Source: Blasia pusilla
Taxonomy: Eukaryota > Marchantiophyta > Marchantiopsida > Blasiales
Direction: 5' to 3'
Assembly: GCA_050084515.1 (NCBI GenBank)
Contig: CM114274.1
Coordinates: 6,634,001-6,698,000, forward strand
DNA length: 64,000 nucleotides
A program made the position numbers and the translations under genes. The notes below the pieces were generated by a model that saw only the letters and a program-made list of their open reading frames with translations, had not been told where the DNA came from and ran no database searches. Positions 37,990 through 49,411 of the stretch are shown one piece after another (position 1 is the stretch's first letter; every line of letters starts with the position of its first letter).

Positions 37990-38360
37990 TAATCGAGGAG
38001 AGGTCTTCTAGTTGGTGAGTCCCAAAGTTAGAGCTTTTAGTCCGCAGTGCGTCTTGTTGGATTGGGAAAAGCCTCATTCAGAGGATTGGGCTTGACGAGA
38101 GCCGATGTGGAGCGTTGTCCATTCCGGATACAGACATTCTTGGGTGGAGCGAGTACCACACAATATATCACCCGATAGGAGGTTGTGGTGAGGATTCGCC
38201 TGGGACATTCTATTGATGAGTCTGTGGTGCGCGCCAAGGCGATAGTGACTGATGCAGAGTCCTACGACGTCTTGGTTGGTGGAGCAATGTTATACCCGAT
38301 GGGGTTTTCCTTGGATTACTAGGAAGAGTCAGCGTCCTACAGACGAAGATGGCAGTCAGG
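37990..38360 (+). pseudogene. Retropepsin of copy A, active site deleted
   Basis: Collinear with the copy B protease (LGLTRADVER block, then VRAKAIVTDAESYDVLVGG, resembling the retropepsin flap and the DVLLG strand). A 29-bp deletion relative to B removes the DSG active-site segment, and an in-frame stop follows in the middle. It links Gag directly to the methyltransferase domain. Confidence 0.6.
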
Positions 38361-38403
38361 TGATGGGCGCCTTAGCTCATTACCCATTCAATTCACATGT
38401 GCA

Positions 38404-39390
38404 ATGATCGAGCAACGGCCAAGAGAGATGGCAACCTTAGCAACATTTAGCAGTGCCATCACTTGGCCTAGTGATTTGATTGAGGGACATGTCTATGCAG
38501 AGGATACTCCCATTCCTGAAACTTCTATGGAGAAGAGTGTTATGGTAGCTGCATCATTCCGTGGAGGAGAGGTGTTGCTATGGGGCTCGACTGAGGAGCT
38601 TCGACGATTGGCAGATCAGCACGTGCAAAGCGTGTGGGGCGAGGCGTTTGCACCCGAGCATGAGGAGTTTGAGGAACCCAAGGTAGCACGGAGTGCTATG
38701 ATGATACCCTTGGATACCACACCCATTGTGTGGTGTACCCTGGAGGAGGATATTCGAGTGTTAGATCTCTTTGGAGGGATTAGCATCGGGTTAGCTGTTG
38801 TTTTGCAGGCAAGAAAGCAAGTGCAGTAGTACCTGTATGTGGAGAGTGATGATGTTACGAGGCGCGTCTCACTATGACATGTGGCGCAGTTACGCCTATA
38901 TTTTCTTGACTTATTGTCTGCGTGGGCGGTACGGGGGTACTAGAGTTCCCTACCGAGGGATATTTTGTTATTGGGGACGCAGGACGTAGACCGGTTAGGC
39001 ACCATTGATTTTGTCATTTCCGGTTGGCCATGCCAGGGCCAATTGAGTGTTGGACGAGACAGCAGGTTGGCTGACACTCGGTCCAGGTTATTTTGGGAGA
39101 TGTTGAGGATCTTACGGCAGTTGCACGAGCACATGTCTCTTTCTCTAGCCTACATTCTAGAGAATGTGCCGATCTTAGGATACTCTAGGTCATGGGTGGT
39201 GACGAGTGCTCATCAGGTGCGTTCCTGGATCGGCCTAGCAATATTCTTCGATACGGACAGTGTAGGTTCTAGAGCCCACCACCCGCGTCTATGGTGGACC
39301 AACTTAATGCCCCATGGGGTGTTACGGAGGGCGTATGCGAGACGGGAGCGCCCCTCCCATTTGTTAGTGGATTCCATTTTGGACGGTTGA
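38404..39390 (+). pseudogene. C5-cytosine DNA methyltransferase domain of copy A
   Basis: One reading frame, broken by a few stops, carries a C5-methyltransferase domain. Motif I is VLDLFGGISIGLAVVL (about 38755, S-adenosylmethionine binding). Then come LRLYFLDLLSAW and DIDFVI-like strands, motif IV SGWPCQGQ with the catalytic Cys (about 39020), RSRLFWEMLRIL, motif VI YILENVPIL (about 39155), and motif VIII-like AHHPRLWWTNLMP (about 39275). The AH-x-x-R-x-x-W block and the RLFWE helix resemble Dnmt3/DRM-type enzymes; PCQ is the usual form in Dnmt1 and bacterial enzymes. Motifs IX/X are missing because copy A is deleted after 39388, but are present in copy B. It sits between protease and RT, in the polyprotein frame of the preceding block, so it belongs to the retroelement. 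Confidence 0.85.
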
Positions 39391-39394
39391 GTAC

Positions 39395-40720
39395 GCTCAA
39401 GGGACCAGGGATCGCATTGAGTTGTCGAGTGATACGCTGATCTTCCGACGACCCTACAGGTACAGTGATGTGAAGAGGGCTATGATTCAGAGTAGGAGGC
39501 AGGACTTGGTTGGAGCAGGACTAGTGGAGATGTCGCATAGGGAGTATGCATCTGCCATTGTCATGCCCACCAAGAAGGATGTGCATGGCAACTAGATGGA
39601 TAGGCGGATGTGTGGGGATCATCGACCTATTAATCGGCAGACAAAGTCCGATAGGTATGCCATGCCCACCCTTGAGGAGATCTTTGATGCGATTGGTCAT
39701 GCAAAGGTTTTCAGTTCATTGGATTTGCGAGCCGGATACCATCAATTGCCTATCAGATTGGAGGACAAGCTGAAGACGGCATTTTGGGTTAAAGAATGCC
39801 CCGACTGAGTTTCAGAGGGTCATGGATAGGATCTTGGTTGGTCTGGATTTTGCTAGGTGTTGTATTGATGGAATCGTAGTCTTTAGTGCCACGGTTGAGG
39901 AGCATGAGCGACATCTAGAGGAGGTGTTTCGACGATTGCAATTACATGGGCTGAAGCTACATCCAGGCAAGTGTAAGTTCTTCTATGACCAGATTGAATA
40001 CTTGGGTCATACAATATACCCTGGGGGCCTTGGTGTTAAGCACACAAAGGTAGAGGCTATCTCACGCATTCCACACCATACAGATGTGATCCGTATTTGC
40101 GCATTCATGGGATTGGCGAACTTCTATCAGCGGTACATCAAGGGATTGCGAAGCCGCTGACTTTGCTGACCAAGGTGGATCACGAGTGGCACGGGGGGTA
40201 TGAGCAAGAGCGAGTATTTCAGTTGCTCAAGGACAGGTTGACGTCCGCGCCCATCTTGAGGAGACCGATCAAGGGGTGTCCTTTCCAGTTGCACACAGAT
40301 TGGAGCATGTTGGGGCTTGGAGCGGTGCTCACCCAACATGATGATGAGGGTAGAGAGTTCGAGGTGGCTTACGCTAGCCGCTCGAACAACGATGCAGAGG
40401 CAAAGTATAGCTCGTATGAGGGTGAGTGCTTGGCTGTAGTGTGGGCTGTAGTGCATTTTAGGTGTTACTTATTCGGCAATCCCTTTACCATCATCACCGA
40501 TCATCAACCATTGAAGTGGTTGATGGAGTCCAACCAGCTTATAGGGAAGCTCGCGAGATGGGCTCTCTTGTTGCAGGAGTATGATTTTCAGGTGGAACAT
40601 AGACCTGGGACACTCAACTAGGATGCTGATGGGTTGAGTCGTAACCCATGCCCGAGTCAACAAGATGCGACTGGAGCTCGATGGCATGGAGAGAGTGATG
40701 AGGAGTCAGTGCCATGATGG
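39395..40720 (+). pseudogene. Reverse transcriptase and RNase H of copy A
   Basis: RT blocks are present in order: DHRPINRQT, KVFSSLDLRAGYHQLPI (first catalytic Asp), then RCCIDGIVVF where Y-x-D-D is expected (both Tyr and the second Asp changed), and YLGHTIYPGGL. About 55 bp present in B near 39790 are missing here, shifting the frame. RNase H follows: TDWSMLGLGAVLTQHDD, YSSYEGECLAVVWAV, FTIITDHQPLKWL. The gypsy RT-RNase H arrangement is clear. Not functional. Confidence 0.85.
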
Positions 40721-40741
40721 CACGCGTCAGCCTGTTTAGGC

Positions 40742-42060
40742 ATGTTGGCTATGTGGAGCCAGAGTGCGGAGACTTCGATGGCGAGGTCTAGTGGAGAGTC
40801 CTTGGATCCCGAGGCCAGTGAGGAGACGACAAGTGGTAAAGATATTCATGATGATGGAGTAGTCTTGGAGTACCTTCGTACTGGTAGCGTTGCGAGCACC
40901 GTGGATGCTAGAGAGCGGGATCGGATCCTACAACGGGCCAGACAGTTCCCTTGGGAGGGGACACATGTTTTGAGGGTTTGGGAGAATGGCAGCGTACGCG
41001 TAGTGCCGCATCCTACGCAGAGAGCACGACTAGTGCAGCATGCCCACGAGGAGTTGGGTCACTTTGGGGTGAATCGGACGTACAGCTTGCTCTAGATTCA
41101 GTATTGGTGGCGAGGCATGCAGACTGACGTTCAACAGTTTGTTGCCTGATGCATGGTATGTGATCGGGTCCGAGCATCGTACAATGCTCCGACTCCACAA
41201 TTGCATCCATTGCCGATCATAGACTAAGGGTATAGATGGTGTTTGGATTTTTCAGGACCTTTGCCTTTGACGGAGCGTCATAGTCGTTATGTGTTGGTGA
41301 TGGTCGAGCACTTCTTGAAGTGGATCAAGTTGGTTGCATTGCCTGACAAAGAGAGTGAGGGAGTAGCTTATGCCTTCCTTGAAAGAGTTCTGAGTCATTA
41401 TGGCGCACCGGCTGAGGTGTTGACAGAACAAGGTACCGAGTTTCGCGGTGAGTTCCATGCCTTGTGTGATTAGGCGCTGATCAACCATCGCACGACTTTG
41501 CGAGATCATCCCGAGGCGGATGGATTAACGGAAAGAGTTATGCATACGGTGAAGAGGGGTGTACGCAAGTATGGCTTGCAGAGAGGTCACCTAGGAGATT
41601 GGGACCTCTAGTTGCCCTGGTTGGCGATTGGATACAGATTCAGCAGGCAGGCATCCTTAGCGCATTTTTCACCGTACTTGCTACTTTATGGCCGAGAGCC
41701 AGATTTACCTGCGGCCATTCGTCGAGATGCTGGTGAGGTGCAGGACTTTGATGACCCAGATGTATGGATGCAAACATGTTCTCAGAGGGCTGAGTTGTTT
41801 CGGAGAGTGATGCCCATGGCGTTCGAGAACTCGGCGACTATTCGGGGTGGTGGTTATCGACCAACTATCCAGAGGTTTCATCAGGGAGATTATGTCTACT
41901 TGCAGCAGACGGCACCGACGACGTTGGATGTGACTGTAGGACGCACTTTCCTGAGAGTGCGTGACGTTTTGCAATCCGGTGTTCTCTTGCTGGAGGGACG
42001 CGATGGTATCGTATGGAAGGACCATTTGCGTAATTGTGCGCCATATCACCTTCCTAACAT
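40742..42060 (+). pseudogene. Integrase of copy A
   Basis: The zinc-binding HHCC part shows HAHEELGH and CMVC around a WWRGMQ helix (41035-41165). The core has WCLDFSGPL (first Asp), VLTEQGTEF where Asp is expected (Asp to Glu), and EADGLTERV with the Glu. The C-terminal segment includes FHQGDYVYL and reads in one frame into the PHD finger. Several in-frame stops. Confidence 0.8.
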
Positions 42061-42099
42061 TGATGGTATAGTAGATCCGAGCTTAGCAGTAGTTCCTGC

Positions 42100-42250
42100 A
42101 TGCTTGCGTTGTATGTTGTGTGGTTCTCCTCGTGGTGCGGCCACGATGCTAGTCTGTGATGGATATTCGAGAGGTTGGCATATGGAATTTTTTACGCCAC
42201 CTCTCACTAGGGTTCCTCACGGACAATGGATGTGTCCCAAATGTACATAG
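42100..42250 (+). pseudogene. PHD finger at the C terminus of copy A
   Basis: The end of the 212-codon frame 41612-42250 reads CMLCGSPRG, MLVCDGYSRGWHM, TPPLTRVP and WMCPKC before a stop. This is the C4HC3 layout of PHD fingers. Two ligands are lost: Cys to Tyr in CDGY and Cys to Phe after WHM. Both are intact in copy B. Known: PHD fingers bind H3 tails. In a gypsy element this would take the place of the chromodomain found in chromoviruses; targeting is inference. Confidence 0.8.
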
Positions 42251-42427
42251 AAGAGATACTAGGTAGGTTTCAATTCCGACTTTTTCTGTGGCATGGATGA
42301 CAGGAAGGCGACTAACGATGGGGCCACATGAGCACTCGGCCTTTCTGCTCTTAGTGTCCTAGAGATGTATGTCATGGTAGGTAGAGATAGATGGCTATCT
42401 AGAGTTAGAGGGACCTAACTACCAGCT

Positions 42428-42563
42428 AGGGGGGCGATTGAAGTTATTTTGGTATTTCTCGCCTCTGTGTTTGGATGCCATGAGTTAGCATGGGATCGTG
42501 CGTGTTTGTGTGTGTGTTCGGTGACAGCGATGTATGTTGTGTAGCAATATGTATGCGCACGAT
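42428..42563 (+). repeat. Copy A polypurine tract and terminal segment
   Basis: AGGGGGGCGA (42428-42437) is a likely polypurine tract, directly followed by TGAAGTTATTTTGG. The next ~125 bp match 59091-59199 and 59716-59828 and stop at GTATGCGCACGATA. After this the sequence is unrelated to the family. Confidence 0.65.
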
Positions 42564-42955
42564 AAAAGTGACACCATCGTCACTACCTTTGATTCCAAAA
42601 ATTGGAGTGGCAAAGCCGGCGGTGATTTTGGAAAAGCTCTCTGATGATGACCTGTGTGTGCATTGGTTCGGTGGTTTAGACGTGTTTTGGAGTGGGGCAC
42701 TAGTGGTTTCAGGCGACGCAACACATATCGATTCTAGATGGGTGTCAGTTTGCATAGCGTATAAGATAACCAACTGGGGTAGGCGTGGGAACATATCTCG
42801 AGTGACCTGGGACCGATACAGAGCACCTAGGGGGGCAAGACTCTCAAGTTCCCCTTTTTCTGGATCCTCATCAACAATCGTAAAGAGGAGCCAATGGTTA
42901 GCCCCGTGATGTCTTATGTACAGGAACTGATGAGAGTTAGGAACATTTTTGTAAA
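42564..42955 (+). other. Short unique segment between two elements
   Basis: A plus-strand frame (42490-42909) reads through here with a plausible piece (KIGVAKPAVILEKLSDDDLC, then HWFGGLDVFWSGALVV), but I recognise no family. Its first part is retroelement terminal sequence, so any gene would begin after 42563. It could be the exon of a gene cut by the neighbouring insertions. Confidence 0.25.
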
Positions 42956-45060
42956 TGATGAGGCGGAAGAGATCTTGAACTTCTACTTGATAAAGGAGTT
43001 CTAATTAATTATTTTATCAAGAAGTCTGTTTTGAAATTTTTCCCAATGGTCCTATATCATACTATTAACGATGTTAGCCGTCGTTAGCCCTGGATAATAT
43101 GATCCCAGTGAACACCACGTGGGAAGCCTGTTTGTTTCCCAATTATTGTTCGCTTTTCCCTACACTAAGGTAAGTTTTCAATAGAAAATAGGGATTTTCA
43201 ATAAATTTTAATTTTTTCTTCAAAAAAAATTTCAATTAAAAAAATTGAAACTTGAAAAAACTGCTTGATGCACCTTGGGGACCATGTGGGCCAAATTTCA
43301 GCTCAAGATGGGAAAGTTGGACAAGATGAAAATGAAAAACTTTATTTTCATTCAAGGTGTGATGGTTTGGGTCCAAAAAGGACTTACCAATTTTAGAGGT
43401 TTTTCTCATAATTCCACTATGGGTGAAACTTTGTAGGAATGGAACTTTTCACAATTCCATTTTGGTTGAAACTTTGTACCAGTGCTAGATACACCTAAGT
43501 GATTATGTCTGCCAAATTTCAGCTCAAGATGCAAAATTTGGACAAGATGAAAAAATAAAAGACCTTTTTTTCATTCGAGGTTTACTAGTTCAGGTCCACC
43601 AAACTTTATTTTTTAGATTGTGGTCACAACTTCATTTGGGTTGGGACTTCGCAAGAGTGATAGACGTAGCTTGGAGATCATCTGCACCACCCTACTTGAG
43701 CCCTAGATTACATACTTTCCCACAACATCATATTTTCACAAAAACTATTATTTTGAAAAATAATCATATTATTCTCTTCTAATTTATTTTTTGATATTCT
43801 ATAAAATCTTAGAAGAGTTGTTACATTTCACTCTTATAAGTAATTACACTCCTCAATTCAAATGTAAATAATATCCTACTCTCATAAGTAAATTCATCAT
43901 TCCATAAAATTCGAACAATATATATTCCTTCTTCATTAAAATTCAATTTTCCTTTCCATTACACACAAATTATTTATTTATGAACTTTTTTAACATATTC
44001 TAAATTAAGATATATTTATATTCGTATATTTTAATAGTAAATAAAATACTAATTAATAAGTAAAATTTGTTTTCTATTCCTCCCAAATCCCTTTCGAATT
44101 CTATTCCATGCAATATTCCTCACTAAACACTAATCAGAATCAAACTTTTCTTCCTTTACAATTCAATTCAAACATAAATTTTCTTTATTAATATTGGAAA
44201 AAAAATTAATCCCTTTTCCAATCTACATCTTTCAATAAATAACACAAAATCACTTATTTTGATGAGTTTATTTCTAAAAAAGAGGGATTAAATTTTCCCC
44301 CAATCTAACTTGAAAGTTGAAAATATTAGAGAGATAAAATTTCTTTATTTTAATATTTATTCTCCCACTACTATCCTATTATGCATTTTATTTTTTTCCA
44401 AAATAAAATTTTATCTCCCTCAAAAATAAAATTTTCATTTTTTTTGCATAAATCTAAAAATGTAAAAAAAATTCATAAATTCATGGGCAGATTTGAGAGG
44501 GATCTCCAACATTTCTTTATTAGTTAAAAATTATTTTGATCCCATGTTTGTCTCAAAATATTTTTGATTTCTTACAGTCAAAAATTGGAAAATAGATTAA
44601 ATGAAATATTTCTAGAATAATATTTAATTTCCATTGTAAAACTAAAATTAAATTACAATTATAGGTTTGTCCTAAATACTGAAATATTAATTTAAAATAA
44701 TAAATAATAAATAATAAATAATAAATGAAGAGATGCAAAAATGTTCAAGAAAGAACTCTTTTTTATTGAAACTTAATTAAAAGAAAATATTAAAATTCCC
44801 TCTTTCCTTTTGAAAACTTACCTTAGTATATGGAAAATCAAACAATAATTGGGAAACGAACATGCTTTCCATGTGCCGATCAATAGGACCAGGTTATCCT
44901 GGGTTAACGACGACTATTGTCCTTAAAAGTATGATATAGGTCCATTGGGAAAATTTTCAAAACATACTTCTTGGATTATATATGTTTTATAAAATAATTA
45001 ATCAGAACTCCTTTATCAAGTAGAAATTCAAGATGTTCGAATATATGCAAACATTTTTTA
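42956..45060. mobile_element. Foldback element with long terminal inverted repeats, about 2.1 kb
   Basis: The left arm (about 42956-43235) and right arm (about 44750-45060) are diverged reverse complements over about 280 bp. Shared blocks include CTTGATAAAGGAGTTCT, TCCCAATGG-CCTATATCATACT and TTTCCCAATTATTGTT. The 1.5-kb middle is very AT-rich with no coding frame, and holds a direct repeat (GCCAAATTTCAGCTCAAGATG at about 43292 and 43510) and a heptad AATAAAT run at 44694-44726. Long TIRs without genes suggest a non-autonomous MULE or foldback element; the exact ends and target duplication are not resolved. Confidence 0.7.
44694..44726. repeat. Heptad AATAAAT tandem repeat
   Basis: Four to five units of a 7-bp A/T repeat inside the foldback element, just before its right arm. 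Confidence 0.8.
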
Positions 45061-45379
45061 ATATTAATAAATAAAATTTTTTAATATCAAACAAACCTTT
45101 CAAGTATCGTACCTTGCACCTTATCGAAGGACTTATAACCCAAGAGAGAACTTTCATCCATTTCATGAACTCAATTCATGGACAACAACCATGACTGGCT
45201 CACATTCACAAGTCTCCTTAGTGAAATAATTTGAAATTTTTTGAAAATGTATTTACAAAAAATGAGTTGTATCCCACAAAATATCTGGATTGAGAGTAAT
45301 CTAATACTTGTGTACATTACAAAGATATAAATATGAACTGATTCTATCTAATATGATTTTTAATCAGATATAAGTAACA

Positions 45380-47620
45380 CCGGTGCAGACGTATGACCAA
45401 CGCTTCCTCCTCTTCCCCTAGCTCTAGTCATGCGCATCCCACCTCCACGAGAAATAGTCCTCTCTAACTCAGCATCAGCTTCACCATTATCTATTTCTTA
45501 TGTTGGCAGTGTCGGAAACATCTCCTACTCTCTCTCAAAGAATCCAAAGAGTTCCTCTTGCATTCTACGACGGTAATGGTATGTTCGAGGATATCTGCCT
45601 TCAATCCTTTGAGGAATATCTTGCCATAAGAAAGGTGGCAAGATAAATTCGAGTCTCCTCAAAACAAGGCCATTCACCAATGGATTTTGATGATGTTTTA
45701 GCACAAGTTGTCGAGTTGTGTTGAGGGTGTCTCAAACTTCCTTTGGATTCAACCCTTAAGCAAAGAAGAAGTTTTCCGCCGCTTGATTTTGGAGATCAAT
45801 GGTTTTTCCGTGGATGAGGTATCGTTGATCGTATGTGTCAATGAAGCAGACCAGCCATGCTCGCATTGCCCGATCAATCCTCTCATGATGAGGGATTTAT
45901 GCTTGAACCCCCGCATCTATGTTTACTTTGGGATTATAGTTCGATCAGGGATACAATGTCCCAAATTGAAAGTAAAATTTTCTTGCTCTTGGATTTGCTT
46001 GCGATATGTGGGTGGTGCATTTTCATGAGGAACGCGGAAAGATATGCCGAAAAGATGATGGAGTCTTCATGACCAAGCTTGTCTACAAGTTGGACACTTG
46101 TGAGATAGTAGCATGGCCCTTTGAAGACAATATGGATGCCAATAACAAGCTTAACATATGCTCGTCACGTAGCAACCTTCTACAACAATGAAGTTGAGGC
46201 ATATCGTGCATTTGGACCAGTTGTTTGACTTGAGAGCCCCTCCTTCACTTACTGCGATTGCCTTCATACAATCTGGAAGATCTTGCAGTTATGTGCTCGG
46301 ATTAAGAGGTGTTGGATCCAACATCATAGAGGCATAGTTTGCAGCGTTTGGATCCACGACATTGTCCTATTCTGTGCGTAGAGCTGGAGACCACAATTGC
46401 TTGATAGGTTGAAATAAGATCATATCAACCTCCTTCACAAGGCAACCCTCAAGTAGAGTTGTCTCGGGAGTGAGTTCTCCCACGTTATCCCTTGCTCTCC
46501 ATCACAACAATTTATCCATCTCTTGCTGTCGTCTTGCCATGATATTTTCGTATGCTCTCCTCCACTACTTTATGCGGTCAACCATTACAGCTCTTTGCCA
46601 TCTATGGAGGTCATCTGTGGCAATATATTCATTCAAAAACCTCTCCATCTCTCTCTTTAATTTGATGTGCTCCTCAGATAGTTGTTCATACTTCCCCTTC
46701 AAAACGTTCTATTCCACGGCTAAATCAACATTCAGTCGGGAATTTCTTATTAAACTCTCCAACCATGATAGATGAGATATTACCTTGCTATTATTTGGAG
46801 CTTTCTCCCCACAAAAGGTTTGCGGAAGAGTACCGCTATGTACAGGGTGATCGGAACTCTCCCCGAGCTCATCAAAGCTCGTACTACGACCTATATATAG
46901 GTCATTCAAACCATCTTGTCTATCCTTTGTCCCCATCTGCACTCGCCCTTCATTTCCACTCTCGTCATGTATCTCTTCTTCAGCACGAAGATCTCTTCTA
47001 TGACCGTCCAAGGAATATAGCATGGCTCTAAGGCTTCTTGAAAATCCACCTTTGCTCATAATGACGTGATGATGCTTGTGGTGATGAAGCTTCGACTCTT
47101 GTTCGTTTAAAGTGTGGCGCTAGGATTATACTATCTTCTTCTCTGGGTCTCTTATCTCTTCTCAAAGACCCCTCATCCACATCGCCATAATGAATATCCA
47201 TATCCTTCATCAACTCCGCAACTTTGAGTTGAACAAATACCTTGCTCAGTAACATCCTCTTCCTCTCGGGGAGATCTTTGTACTTTCAGACGCCATTGAA
47301 TAAAGCACAATCCTTTGTCCACTCATTCTCTTCCACTTTCCTTGCAAATTCTCAAATCGCACACTCCGACCACTTCAGCCGCGACTTCTTGAACTCTCCT
47401 TTCAGAACTTGTGGGTCAATGGCGCTATCTAAGTGCGCCTTCAATTCATCTTCCATGATGGATTGCAAGACCATCTTCTTGTTCACCTTCGCGGGGATCT
47501 TAGGTGTCGCTGTATTGAGGGGTTCTTCCCCTCTTCTGTCATCCTAATTATCGTTAGGGCTATGATCTTCATGAGGTGGCAACTCCATCTTATCTTTTAC
47601 CAAAATACAAAAAAACTGAT
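45380..47620 (-). pseudogene. RING-finger protein pseudogene
   Basis: Reading on the minus strand gives a coherent but broken protein. An upstream part (47255-47028) starts MLLSKVFVQLKVAELMKD and has a basic KRPREED patch. Next comes a helical, charged stretch (KLKREMERFLNEY, RRQQEMDKLLWW). Near 46230-46080 is a RING-like Cys/His array: KCTICLNF, IC, WHPYC, KCPTC. After it the reading continues (RRKTSSLLKG) to an RG-rich tail near 45400 (RGGGMRMTRARGRGG). Several stops and frameshifts. RING fingers typically bind E2 ubiquitin-conjugating enzymes. It could share one transcription unit with the kinase-like part just upstream; family not identified. Confidence 0.5.
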
Positions 47621-47789
47621 TTAGAAATGATTCCAATAATAGTGATACGATGACACACGATACATCCACAAATCAATCAAACTTCATCATTTACAAAAAT
47701 TGATAGTAACACATTCATTTTTTTGAACCAAGTCTTTCATTTCTCATGAAAAATATCCAATCCTCAAACGAATTTATAATCACACTACA

Positions 47790-48929
47790 AGTGTTACTGG
47801 CCTTAATCTCGAATCTACATTGTCTACACCTAATCCTTTCGCATTTGCTCTAATATATGCAAAAAGATACTCTAAGCTTTTGCAATCGGGGATTCGGAGC
47901 TGATGCCCACTTTTGAATCCTTTCCAAATAAGTAAATCTCAAGTTTTCTTAGGCATTCCCAATAGAGAGGTTGTATGTCACATAGTTCAAATTTTTCACA
48001 ATCATTCCTAGGGCATAGATTTCAGTGGCCTTGCTAAAAGGGAGATTTTGAGGCGTTGTTGTCAACTCCGGAGCTATATGCCCAACATTGTTTTTTTGTT
48101 CATGCTGCCACCATCTATGGGTGACTCTAAGACTTCATCAATCCACATGGAATTTCCCCAATCTTCAACATTGATGTATGGGCTAGAGTTGGATCCAAAA
48201 TGGATCAATATATTTGTAGCATGGAGGTCGGTATGAGAAACCCAACACTTGTGGACAGTCTCTATGGTACCAATGAGGGCAACCACAAGGAGGACAACAT
48301 TTGATGTTATTGCAAGACATCTCATCTTTTCCAACCCTCATAGATTACCCTAGCCGTTCATCAAGTTATTGCATGCTCGCAACTATTCCAATATGGAAAA
48401 TGGCACACGGAGGATTATCGATCAACCTTCCCACCATGCGAACAACACCGCGATGTAAAATACTTGCAAAAAACTCCTCGCACATCATCAATTTTCTAGA
48501 ACCCGATAAAGATGAATCCTTACACACCTTCATATAGTAGTACATATCTTCCCTAAAGCCATGGGTTTCATTTATTTTACAACAGTACACATTTTAGTGA
48601 AAATCAATTCCCACAATATTGCTCATATCATGCCCTACTACTATATTTCTATCACAAATCAATGTTATTGCACATGGAACTGTCAATTTCAGCCCCAGAG
48701 AAGTACCACGTCCCTTGAAAAGACGTTGAGCACTTCTTAACTCTACAAAGAATATTTCTAGGAAAGCCAACTGTGCAGAAATCTCCAATTTAACACCTTG
48801 TTGGGCAAAAAAATTAGTTAACCTTTTAGCCTCCGCAACATCCACTTCCCAGTCAAATGCCTTTGCCACTCTATCCGAAAATCTTTGCAATTCCAAGGTG
48901 TAGTGAAGGAAACCATGCATACTCCTCAA
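47790..48929 (-). pseudogene. Protein-kinase-like pseudogene
   Basis: Minus-strand pieces in order: a helical region (48929-48594) with LELQRFSDRVAKAFDWEVD and SAQLAFLEIFFVELRSAQ; then EEFFASILHRGVVRMVGRL (48480-48420), like the kinase alpha-C to beta-4 region; then SHTDLHATNILIHFG (about 48240-48190), a catalytic loop with HTD for HRD and its Asn; then VEDWGNSMW in the position of DFG; then remnants of a C-lobe (ALGMIVKNL) near 48000. The frame changes several times. The glycine loop and beta-3 Lys are not identified. If it was ever translated it may have been a pseudokinase. Confidence 0.55.
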
Positions 48930-49330
48930 AATGTAGGATCATCTCTTATCTAAAGAAAGCTTGAAAAATCAATCTAACAATGCCTCTCTTACAGCCATAT
49001 TGAAACATTCCTCGAATTTACTCTTTGCCTCTTGGCACCAAGGTTGGACTCATTTTGATTCTCTCCCGCTCTTGATGATCCAACTCCACTAGATGTTTCC
49101 CTCGGATGAAGAAGATAATAAAATATAAAAATAAACAAGGGAAATAAATGTACGGGTAGAGATAAGAAAATACCAAAAAGATAATGACACGAGATTGCTA
49201 AGACAATGGCTCAGAATGTACAAGCACGTGAATGAAGGAACGACGATCTAAGTTTAGGGTTGGGTACTCAAATATAGTTAGATATGGAATAGGAATAGGT
49301 AGATATGGGAGTATTCAGATAAAGTTCCCT

Positions 49331-49372
49331 GATCACCTTCACATCTCGATGCATCGGGATGTGAAGGTGATC
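49331..49372. repeat. 42-bp near-perfect palindrome
   Basis: GATCACCTTCACATC and its reverse complement flank a centre (TCGATGCATCGG) that is itself nearly palindromic. Overall the arms are 21 bp each, no loop, with one mismatch. It lies just outside the left edge of gypsy copy B. Confidence 0.85.
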
Positions 49373-49411
49373 CAAAATGATCACAAAAAAACTAAGAGGG
49401 CAGCCTGAAGA

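Larger units (their letters stand above)
34098..42563 (+). mobile_element. Ty3/gypsy retrotransposon copy A with methyltransferase and PHD
   Basis: A collinear Gag - protease - C5-methyltransferase - RT - RNase H - integrase - PHD element, all on the plus strand. RT before integrase places it in Ty3/gypsy (Metaviridae). The left edge begins TTGTCACGTC, homologous to an internal point (59200) of copy B's terminal region. The right edge is about 125 bp past the polypurine tract and stops at the same homologous point. Stops and frameshifts interrupt every domain, and there are three clear deletions relative to B: protease active site, an RT segment near 39790, and the end of the methyltransferase at about 39388. 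It is inactive. Confidence 0.85.
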
